Shown here one piece after another: positions 7,206-11,818 of a stretch of 11,818 nucleotides of DNA. The stretch's first letter is position 1, and every line of letters starts with the position of its first letter. Made by a program: the position numbers and the translations under genes. The notes beneath the pieces were generated by a model. The model worked only from the letters and a program-made list of their open reading frames with translations, ran no database searches and had not been told where the DNA came from. The DNA lies in assembly GCA_037385045.1 (NCBI GenBank), contig JARRNJ010000072.1, forward strand, positions 1 through 11,818. The letters are read 5' to 3'. The DNA comes from JARRNJ01 sp037385045 (GTDB taxonomy: Bacteria; Pseudomonadota; Gammaproteobacteria; JASBUN01).

Positions 7206-7473
7206 AGGGCCTGTTGACACTAGCGAAGCACCTACTGTTGGGCCTGAGAAACCGTCAATCAACGCGCGAGGCGCGTGGTTTGGTGACGCCAAATGAGCGA
7301 CGGGCAACGCCGAGTGACGGCTTCTCAGGCTCGACCCGCCGGGCCGGGCCGCGTTTGGCGTCCCGCTGCGTTGCCGTTCGCTTATGTAGCCGGGCTAAAC
7401 CGCGCTCACGGCGCCTTACCGGACATAAAACGCGGTGCCGGCAGCAGGTGCTGCGGTAGTGTTAACAGGCCCT
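7206..7473. mobile_element. MITE-like element with 32-bp terminal inverted repeats, no transposase
   Basis: The left end (7206-7237) and the reverse complement of the right end (7442-7473) match at 28 of 32 positions, starting AGGGCCTGTTGACACTA versus AGGGCCTGTTAACACTA. The 268-bp body has no credible gene but many nested inverted repeats: 7243-7257 with 7315-7329 (14 of 15), 7285-7293 with 7354-7362 (9 of 9), ACGCGC-GAG-GCGCGT at 7262-7276, TTTGG-N5-CCAAA at 7279-7293, and 7295-7310 with 7368-7383 (13 of 16). This fits a non-autonomous miniature transposable element mobilised by a related insertion sequence. Flanking bases show no perfect target duplication (CTTA on the left, CTGA on the right if the repeat is taken to start at GGGCC). 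The parent IS family is not identified. Confidence 0.75.
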
Positions 7474-7595
7474 GATGGGTTCAACGCCAGTACAGCACAC
7501 GGCAGCGCTCGCGCTCAAGGCCGCCGGAGCATGCAACCCGGCGCGATGCGGCCTACAATGGCCCCAGCATTCCGAAGCAACCACTGCGCGGGCCC
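7474..7595 (+). promoter_or_regulatory. Intergenic stretch between the MITE and the tandem-repeat protein gene
   Basis: Together with the MITE this makes about 410 bases without a gene (7186-7595). A TACAAT at 7554-7559 resembles a -10 box, 36 bases before the start at 7596, but no matching -35 is seen. Nothing else recognisable is present. Confidence 0.2.
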
Positions 7596-8150
7596 ATGCC
7601 CACCTATCCCGACCGCCAACAACAGATCATCATCGCCCACGCCGCCCTGATTGTGAGCGTGGTGCGGGTTTGCCAAAACCGCAGCCTGCTGCCGGAGTTG
7701 CGGCCGGTGCTGCAGGCCCTCGACGAGCACGGCCAGCGGCCCCTGGCAGAGACCATACGGCGCATTCTCAAAGGCGAGCGCGACCCCTATCTGCTCGCGC
7801 CGCTTGACCAGGAGGACCGGACGGTGGTCGAGGCGATTCTGCGCGGGCTGCAGGATCCCTCCACCCTGCCGGATCCCGATGCCGCGCCGCAGGCGGCGGC
7901 CGCCGCGCCAGGCCTGGCCAGCATCATTCATGCAGCCGCCGCCGGCCAGGCGGACGCCCTGCAGGCACTGGGAAACATGGCCGAGCAGATGACGGCCGCA
8001 GGCGGCGACATGGCGCGCCTCGGCGGAATCATGCGGCGGCTGGTCGACGGCGACCGGGATCCCGACCGGCTGTGCCAGGGCATGGGCACGCAGGCACAGT
8101 CACTGGTGTTGTCGATCCTCGAAGAGTTGGCCAAGCGCGAATACCATTAA
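7596..8150 (+). CDS. Helical protein with two tandem 'GxRDP' repeats, unknown function
   Basis: A 184-aa soluble protein with no transmembrane or signal sequence. It has an internal duplication: residues about 18-86 and 107-178 share the pattern RR-x-L/V-x-G-x-RDP-x-x-L followed by a helix ending in ILxxL. The clearest parts are RRILKGERDPYLL (55-67) and RRLVDGDRDPDRL (147-159), then VVEAILRGL (77-85) and SLVLSILEEL (169-178). The units are joined by a Pro/Ala-rich linker (87-106). Segments of this 'GERDP...ILxxL' kind are, from memory, seen inside some large TPR/STAND-type proteins, so a protein-interaction role is plausible, but this is weak. The ATG at 7596 has only a poor upstream site; no earlier convincing start exists in frame. 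It is followed 86 bases later by a membrane-protein gene in the same direction. Confidence 0.75.
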   Translation: MPTYPDRQQQIIIAHAALIVSVVRVCQNRSLLPELRPVLQALDEHGQRPLAETIRRILKGERDPYLLAPLDQEDRTVVEAILRGLQDPSTLPDPDAAPQAAAAAPGLASIIHAAAAGQADALQALGNMAEQMTAAGGDMARLGGIMRRLVDGDRDPDRLCQGMGTQAQSLVLSILEELAKREYH

Positions 8151-8236
8151 ATCAACCGGCGTTGCGGTGCCGGCGCCCGGGGCTACCCTTAAGGCATAGT
8201 ACCTCGAGTCCCCAACCGACACGGAGGTATTCCGCC

Positions 8237-8623
8237 ATGCCCGACTCCATCGAGATCGCGCGCCGCGTGGCCTACACACTACTGATCGTCGGTGTATTGC
8301 TAACGGTGGTGTGGGCGATCGAACCGTTCTACGGCGCTGCCTACAAGCTGTCACTGACCGACCTTGCCTGGGGGTTGCTGCCCTACTACTGCTATTCCCT
8401 GCTGATCCGGCTGCCTGATCCGTATGCCGTGCTCGCACCCGGTGTGCTGCTGCTGGGCGTGGACCTGACCGCGCATATCCAGGCCGGCGCAACCGGCAAC
8501 GAGAATCTGACGCTGTATCTCCCATTGCTCCTGACGGTGGTCGCCCTGCCGGTCGGCGTCGCCATTGGCTATGGCCTGCGCCGCGTCTTCGGCAGGCAGG
8601 CGGGCACGCACTCTGCGGCGTGA
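8237..8623 (+). CDS. Small four-helix inner-membrane protein, unknown function
   Basis: A 128-aa protein with four predicted membrane helices, near residues 10-28, 38-57, 63-81 and 92-113, and a basic C-terminal tail (LRRVFGRQ). I do not recognise a family. The ATG at 8237 is well supported: GGAGGT at 8223-8228 sits eight bases upstream, and the frame extension to 8072 would overlap the previous gene. The gap from the upstream gene holds only a 5-bp GC stem (8156-8173) without a T-run, so the two genes may be co-transcribed. It ends 12 bases before the end of convergent tatD. Confidence 0.75.
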   Translation: MPDSIEIARRVAYTLLIVGVLLTVVWAIEPFYGAAYKLSLTDLAWGLLPYYCYSLLIRLPDPYAVLAPGVLLLGVDLTAHIQAGATGNENLTLYLPLLLTVVALPVGVAIGYGLRRVFGRQAGTHSAA

Positions 8624-8635
8624 CCGGGCTCCCGG

Positions 8636-9421
8636 TCAGTCAATCCGGAAGAAAGCCCTCGCCGTGGCGGTGCTCGCCGCCGCCACGTCATCGGCGGTGC
8701 GGCCGCTGCAGCGCGCCACAGCCGCGCAGATGTGGGGAAGATACATGGGTTCGTTGCGCCGCCCTTTGGGCACCGGCCGCAGGTCGCGCGGCAACAGATA
8801 CGGCGCGTCGGTTTCCAGCATCAGCCGCTGGGGTGGAATCCGGGCCACCGCCTCGCGCAGCGCGGCGCCCCGGCGCTCGTCGCAGATCCAGCCGGTGACG
8901 CCGATGTGCAGATCCAGATCCAGGTAGGCCGCCAGTTCCTCAGGGCCGCCGGTGAAGCAATGGGCCACGGCGCCGCGCAGGCGGTGACGGTGGCGGGACA
9001 GAATCTCCAGAAAACGGCCGTGAGCGTCGCGCTGGTGCAGGAACACCGGCAGGCCCACCTGCGCCGCGAGCTCCAACTGCGCCTCGAACCAGATCGCCTG
9101 GTCCCCGCGGGCCGAATAGTCGCGATTGAAGTCCAGTCCGCACTCGCCGACGGCAACCACCCCGTCGGCAGCGGCCAGGTCCGCCAGCCGGCCCAGGGTG
9201 GTGTCGTCGCACTCGCCGGCATGATGGGGATGCACGCCGGCGGTCGCGTATAACACCCCCGGACAGGCCCGAGCCAGGTCCGACGCCGCGGCGCTGTGGC
9301 CGACGTCCGTGCCGGTCACCACCATCGCCGTGACCCCGCAGTCCCGCGCCCGCGCCACCACCTCGGACCGATCGTCGCGAAATACGCGGTTGGTAAGATT
9401 GACCCCGATATCGACCAACAC
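8636..9421 (-). CDS. tatD: TatD family metal-dependent DNase/hydrolase
   Basis: TatD is a cytoplasmic TIM-barrel hydrolase with 3'-5' exonuclease activity, linked to DNA repair and, despite its name, not required for Tat export. The protein follows E. coli TatD closely: DIGVNL at the N-terminus (in place of the DxHxH of the wider family), TAGVHPH (60-66), GECGLDFNR (92-100), LHQRDAH (128-134), AHCFTGG (153-159), TGWICDERRG (176-185), LETDAPYLLPRDL (202-214) and RRNEPMYLPHI (221-231). Likely metal ligands are Glu93, His129, His154 and Asp205. Length (261 aa) is normal. The start is a GTG at 9421 or TTG at 9418; GGAGG directly abuts the GTG and AAGGGG lies further upstream, so the precise codon is unsure. 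It is not next to any tatABC gene here. Confidence 0.95.
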   Translation of the reverse strand: MLVDIGVNLTNRVFRDDRSEVVARARDCGVTAMVVTGTDVGHSAAASDLARACPGVLYATAGVHPHHAGECDDTTLGRLADLAAADGVVAVGECGLDFNRDYSARGDQAIWFEAQLELAAQVGLPVFLHQRDAHGRFLEILSRHRHRLRGAVAHCFTGGPEELAAYLDLDLHIGVTGWICDERRGAALREAVARIPPQRLMLETDAPYLLPRDLRPVPKGRRNEPMYLPHICAAVARCSGRTADDVAAASTATARAFFRID

Positions 9422-9490
9422 CCTCCGATTCCCCTTTCAGGCCCGCGCCACCGGCATTCCGGCACCGACTTGTCGCACGATCAGTTGCAC

Positions 9491-9519
9491 ATAAAACGTC
9501 AATAATGTGACTCACTCAA
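9491..9519 (-). promoter_or_regulatory. Likely sigma-70 promoter of tatD
   Basis: On the minus strand TTGAGT (9519-9514) and TTTTAT (9496-9491) are separated by exactly 17 bases, about 70 bases before the tatD start. The region is locally AT-rich compared with its surroundings. The divergent gene at 9585 must use a separate promoter, for which no clear boxes were found. Confidence 0.4.
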
Positions 9520-9584
9520 CTAAACCCGTCGCTGCGATCTGTTAGCTTGAACTCAATCCTCGATCGTCGTACCGGGAGGTCATG

Positions 9585-10100
9585 ATGATCAACAAAAAAA
9601 CCTTTCAAATCAGCTTCCTAACAGTCCTCCTCGGATGCAGCAGCTGCGCCCTCGCCGCGGACCCGGTATCGGCGGTGCTCGGCCTGCTGTTCATGGAGAA
9701 GGTGTCCACACCCGCACACCAGCACAAGGCACCGCCACCCCACCGCTGGCGCGATTTCCTTTCGCCGCCGCAGCGGGCGGTGCTGAAGCGAATGGAGGAG
9801 TACACAGCCATTGGCGCCTGTGTTGCCAAGGCCGATGCCAACGATCCCATCGCCGCCTACCAGGTGCGCAAGATCGCGCAGTTCGGCAGCAATCTGGAGC
9901 GGGCCATTGGCCGCGACGGCCGCACGCCCGATATCACCCGCATGCGCTACCGCCGTCCGGCCAAGGCGTACCGCTGGTGCGTGGCGCACAGCGGCGGCAC
10001 CGCCCGCCGGGCGTCGCTGGCGCAGGACGCGCACCGGCTCGCACGCATGGTCCGGGGAGTGGAGCCCCAACGGTCCCTGCTCGCGTCGGCCCACGAGTGA
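9585..10100 (+). CDS. Small exported protein, unknown function
   Basis: A 171-aa protein with an N-terminal export signal: Lys-Lys at 4-5, a short hydrophobic core, then ALAAD, giving a signal-peptidase-I site after Ala24 or Ala25. LLGC at 15-18 also resembles a lipobox, so lipoprotein processing at Cys18 cannot be excluded. The mature part begins with a hydrophobic segment (VSAVLGLLFM, 28-37), then His/Pro-rich residues, then a basic helical region with two cysteines (Cys79 in AIGACVAK and Cys132 in YRWCVAH) that could form a disulfide in the periplasm. I know no named family. Tandem ATGs occur at 9582 and 9585; GGAGG at 9575-9579 is better spaced for 9585, which I chose. It is convergent with the CbiM-like gene. 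Confidence 0.7.
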   Translation: MINKKTFQISFLTVLLGCSSCALAADPVSAVLGLLFMEKVSTPAHQHKAPPPHRWRDFLSPPQRAVLKRMEEYTAIGACVAKADANDPIAAYQVRKIAQFGSNLERAIGRDGRTPDITRMRYRRPAKAYRWCVAHSGGTARRASLAQDAHRLARMVRGVEPQRSLLASAHE

Positions 10101-10123
10101 CGGCAACAGGGAAACTCGCACCG

Positions 10124-10789
10124 TCAGTGGTTCTTCAGGTAACGGCTGTCGTCGAAGGTGCTGACCCAGCGCGGCCGGTAGACCACGAACACGGTCATCA
10201 GCATGCCACTGATGAAACCCTCCGGAAACAGCATCAGCGGGAAGTAGCGCAGGTAGTTATCGACCACGTAGCCCAGGGAATAGGCATGGGACAGGCTGAG
10301 CACGGCAGTGGTCACCAGGCCGACCGCCGCAATGGAAGCTGCAGCGCCAAAGAACGCACACAGGAATATGTAGACGAAGAAATTGTTCGGCAGCCGACGG
10401 TCCACCAGCCGGAAAATGCCGTAGCTGACCGCCACCGGGACTACCCCCATCAACAGCGCATTGACCGCAAGCATGTGCCAACCCGTTCCGCTGTTGATCG
10501 CCAGGCCCAACACCACGACGCTGGCAGCCATTACCGCAAACTCCCACCCGAACATCAGCGTGAGAACGGTCGCGCCCAGCAAGTGCAGGTGGAGTCCGGC
10601 CGCGAACCCCGCCTTCATGGTCCACAACAACATTACGATCACGGTCGCACCCAGGAGCACGTGCATCGATTCGTTGCTGCGTAAATGCCGCCACGGCGCC
10701 CGCCAGATGGCAAAAATCAGCACCGGCCAGTAGATCAGGTGCCCCACCACCAGCCACGCCGTCGACAACAGTCCGTCTGGGAAATTCAT
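10124..10789 (-). CDS. CbiM-like (ECF-type metal transporter) membrane protein, stand-alone
   Basis: A 221-aa integral membrane protein resembling CbiM/NikM, the substrate-binding subunits of cobalt and nickel ECF transporters. Matching features are the N-terminus MNFPDGLLS (family pattern M-H-x-P-(D/E)-G), a conserved GLHLHLLGAT segment (65-74) with His67 and His69, and the late motif PLMLFPEGFISGMLMT (184-199). About seven hydrophobic segments are present. The canonical His2, which contributes to the metal site in characterised CbiM/NikM proteins, is Asn here. No CbiN, CbiQ or CbiO gene is adjacent, so transport by the standard four-part complex is not supported by context. The ATG at 10789 is chosen over a TTG two codons upstream because it gives the family N-terminus; the ribosome-binding site is weak. 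Confidence 0.8.
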   Translation of the reverse strand: MNFPDGLLSTAWLVVGHLIYWPVLIFAIWRAPWRHLRSNESMHVLLGATVIVMLLWTMKAGFAAGLHLHLLGATVLTLMFGWEFAVMAASVVVLGLAINSGTGWHMLAVNALLMGVVPVAVSYGIFRLVDRRLPNNFFVYIFLCAFFGAAASIAAVGLVTTAVLSLSHAYSLGYVVDNYLRYFPLMLFPEGFISGMLMTVFVVYRPRWVSTFDDSRYLKNH

Positions 10790-10860
10790 ACCCAAAATAG
10801 TAGCTCGAACCAGCGCGCGAATCGATGGCCGGCTGGACGGCGGAACGCCAAAGCAGCCGA

Positions 10861-10866
10861 ACTATA
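10861..10866 (-). promoter_or_regulatory. Possible -10 box of the CbiM-like gene
   Basis: TATAGT on the minus strand is a good -10 hexamer 71 bases before the start codon, but no convincing -35 lies 16-18 bases upstream. A second -10-like TACTAT closer to the gene is too near the ATG for a normal leader. Confidence 0.2.
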
Positions 10867-10944
10867 GATCCCGAAAATCCCCGTTGATCGGGTCGGCAAA
10901 GCGCATGTGGCGGGCGGCATTGGCTCCGGCCAGGCAAGGAAGGA

Positions 10945-10971
10945 CGCCCGGGCGTTGGATGCACCCGGGCG
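10945..10971 (-). terminator. Strong GC hairpin, candidate terminator
   Basis: CGCCCGGG (10945-10952) and CCCGGGCG (10964-10971) form a perfect 8-bp stem with an 11-nt loop. On the minus strand it is followed by TCCTTCCTT, a broken T-tract, so it may end transcription of a minus-strand gene lying at about 11024-11216. It sits in the gene-poor stretch 10790-11564. Confidence 0.45.
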
Positions 10972-11023
10972 CAAAAGGGAGGACTCAGAGAGAAGATGGG
11001 CGTGCCAGGTCCAAATGACGGCC

Positions 11024-11216
11024 TTAGGGGCGCCCGGGGAGATCCGGGTGCTCGACTTCGAATCTGTCGATGTCCGGCTGCCCGACCTCCGGTTTGCCGG
11101 GGCCGACCACCCCGACGCGCGCCTTTTCCTCGTCGCCGCGGCGCTTCCGGCCGTCGGCGCGTCTGCGGACGGACCCGACCGCCAACAACCAGGGAAAGCC
11201 ACCGCTTGCGTTGCAT
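11024..11216 (-). pseudogene. Possible small gene with a disrupted reading frame
   Basis: A credible start exists at ATG 11216: GGGGGAG lies six bases upstream, and a well-spaced promoter is at 11286-11314. The first codons read MQRKRWLSLVVGG, like the beginning of a signal peptide, but this frame then becomes Arg/Pro-rich and runs on into the neighbouring gene, as shadow frames do. The +1 frame carries protein-like sequence instead, with acidic residues and GC-rich third positions (GDEEKARVGVVGPGKPEVG ... DIDRFEVEHPDLPGRP) ending in TAA at 11024, shortly before the hairpin at 10945. One base too many near 11176-11183 would join the two. It may be a decayed gene, a sequencing error, or chance. 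No family is recognised. Confidence 0.3.
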
Positions 11217-11285
11217 CGGAATCTCCCCCGCACAACCGGCTGCGGAAACCGTCACCCCTTGCCACGGACCCCTTACCCGACCGTG

Positions 11286-11314
11286 AGAATATGTGGGTTT
11301 TTTTCCCACGTCAA
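11286..11314 (-). promoter_or_regulatory. Strong minus-strand promoter with a palindrome in the spacer
   Basis: On the minus strand TTGACG (11314-11309) and TATTCT (11291-11286) are 17 bases apart. The spacer is occupied by a perfect inverted repeat, GTGGG-TTTTTTT-CCCAC on the plus strand (11293-11309), ideally placed for a repressor or a spacer-distorting regulator. The promoter points to the candidate small gene at 11216. Confidence 0.5.
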
Positions 11315-11341
11315 TTACCATGGCAGTCGTATTCAGCGAAA

Positions 11342-11357
11342 TGTGACGGCGTTCACG
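11342..11357. promoter_or_regulatory. CRP/Vfr-like binding site
   Basis: TGTGACGGCGTTCACG matches the CRP consensus TGTGA-N6-TCACA at nine of ten core positions. It lies between the minus-strand promoter at 11286 and a plus-strand -10-like TACTAT at 11382-11387. Its centre (11349.5) is about 42-45 bases before the start point that box would give, the position of class II activation. Confidence 0.4.
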
Positions 11358-11381
11358 CGGAATGGCGGTGGACGAAGCCCA

Positions 11382-11505
11382 TACTATGCCTCGATACGCC
11401 CGGAGAATGCCGCCCGGACCCGCGCATACGGCCACTGGTCAAGGAGCTGCGTCTTTTTTTACCGTGGACCTGAAAAATCCTGAGCACCCTTTCGCCCGTC
11501 ATAAT
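11382..11505 (+). promoter_or_regulatory. Candidate plus-strand -10 boxes upstream of the DUF6502 gene
   Basis: TACTAT (11382-11387) follows the CRP-like site at class II spacing and lacks a good -35, as activator-dependent promoters often do. A second box, CATAAT (11500-11505), also lacks a good -35. Downstream, TTTTTTCCCAC at 11534-11544 repeats the half-palindrome found in the minus-strand promoter at 11298-11309. Confidence 0.3.
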
Positions 11506-11564
11506 TCCCGCTGTGGCCGTCGCTTGGATGGAATTTTTTCCCACAAGTCCCTAACATCCGTAGC

Positions 11565-11818
11565 ATGGAAACACCACCGCCATCCCAGGGCGCCGGAACA
11601 CCGCCGCCATCCCTGGTCACCGGCCTGCGGCGCGTCCTGCGCCCCCTGATCCGGCTGCTGCTCGCCAGTGGTGTCACCTACCCGTTCCTGGCCAATCTCC
11701 TGAAATCCGTCTACGTCGAGGTGGCGGAACGGGATTTCCGCATTCAAGGCAAGCGCCAATCCGACAGCCGCATCAATCTCCTCACCGGCGTGCACCGTAA
11801 GGACGTCAAACGGCTGCG
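11565..11818 (+). CDS. DUF6502 family protein, 5' part only (runs off the window)
   Basis: The first 84 codons are open to the window edge. The N-terminus is a short Pro-rich tail in which TPPPS occurs twice, followed by a helical domain: LRRVLRPLIRLLLASGVTYP, then FLANLLKSVYVEVAERDF, and SRINLLTGVHRKDVKRL at the end. This order is what I recall of DUF6502 proteins, whose N-terminal half looks like a helix-turn-helix domain; the function is not established. The GVTYPFLANLLKSVYVEVA and SRINLLTGVHRKDVKRL segments are the helix-turn-helix-like portions. The ATG at 11565 fits the family start, but no clear ribosome-binding site precedes it. A role as a regulator acting on the nearby repeated TTTTTTCCCAC motif is speculation. 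Confidence 0.75.
   Translation, partial: METPPPSQGAGTPPPSLVTGLRRVLRPLIRLLLASGVTYPFLANLLKSVYVEVAERDFRIQGKRQSDSRINLLTGVHRKDVKRL

Noticed and set aside
6439..7296. Plus-strand open frame of 285 codons
   Set aside because: It overlaps the 71-aa gene, is antisense to the phosphoesterase with its complete motif set, and runs into the MITE.
8156..8173. CCGGC/GCCGG stem after the tandem-repeat protein gene as a terminator
   Set aside because: Five-bp stem with an 8-nt loop and no T-run; too weak to call.
10257..11435. Long minus-strand open frame (392 codons) across the intergenic region and the CbiM-like gene
   Set aside because: It is Arg/Pro/Gly-rich and overlaps the well-supported CbiM-like gene on the same strand in another frame. 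Only its short part after ATG 11216 has start signals, treated separately.
10907..11473. Plus-strand open frame of 188 codons in the intergenic region
   Set aside because: No ribosome-binding site or recognisable domain; it crosses the terminator-like hairpin, the promoter palindrome and the CRP-like site, and its composition looks random.

Overview
The window looks like chromosomal DNA of a GC-rich gammaproteobacterium. The evidence is very high G/C at third codon positions, a TatD that closely follows the enterobacterial TatD pattern (DIGVNL, ECGLDFNR, LETDAPYLLPRDL), a YjdF/DUF2238 membrane protein, and the start of a DUF6502-type protein. I cannot name the genus; a Chromatiales-like lineage is only a guess. 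I saw no tRNA, rRNA, CRISPR array, prophage gene or intact transposase.

Layout. 25-55: one copy of a short palindromic intergenic repeat. 200-4401: a compact four-gene operon for a carbohydrate ABC importer (lipoprotein binding protein, two MalF/MalG-like permeases, MalK/UgpC-type ATPase). Two junctions are ATGA stop/start overlaps and the third has a 4-bp gap. 4551-5252: a small two-helix diguanylate cyclase with an intact active site and an inhibitory I-site. 5376-5455: two further copies of the palindromic repeat in inverted orientation, lying between the convergent cyclase and DUF2238 genes. 5482-6204 (minus): DUF2238 membrane protein, divergent from a 71-aa protein (6387-6602). 6655-7185 (minus): YfcE-like phosphoesterase, whose upstream DNA is occupied by a 268-bp MITE-like element (7206-7473) with 32-bp terminal inverted repeats. 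7596-8150: an all-helical protein with two tandem repeats. 8237-8623: a four-helix membrane protein. 8636-9421 (minus): tatD. 9585-10100: a small exported protein. 10124-10789 (minus): a solitary CbiM-like membrane protein. 10790-11564: a long intergenic region with a strong hairpin, a possible frame-disrupted small gene, a good minus-strand promoter whose spacer is a palindrome, and a CRP-like site. 11565-end: 5' part of a DUF6502 gene.

How the parts relate. Only the ABC transporter genes form a clear functional unit; its sugar substrate cannot be read from sequence, and no sugar enzyme or dedicated regulator is visible. The rest is a series of mostly single-gene units in alternating orientation. 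I found no convincing new multi-gene system. The points most worth a second look are the MITE at the phosphoesterase promoter, the inverted repeat pair between convergent genes, the promoter/operator architecture at 11286-11544 with its apparently frame-broken small gene, and the CbiM homologue lacking the usual His at position 2.
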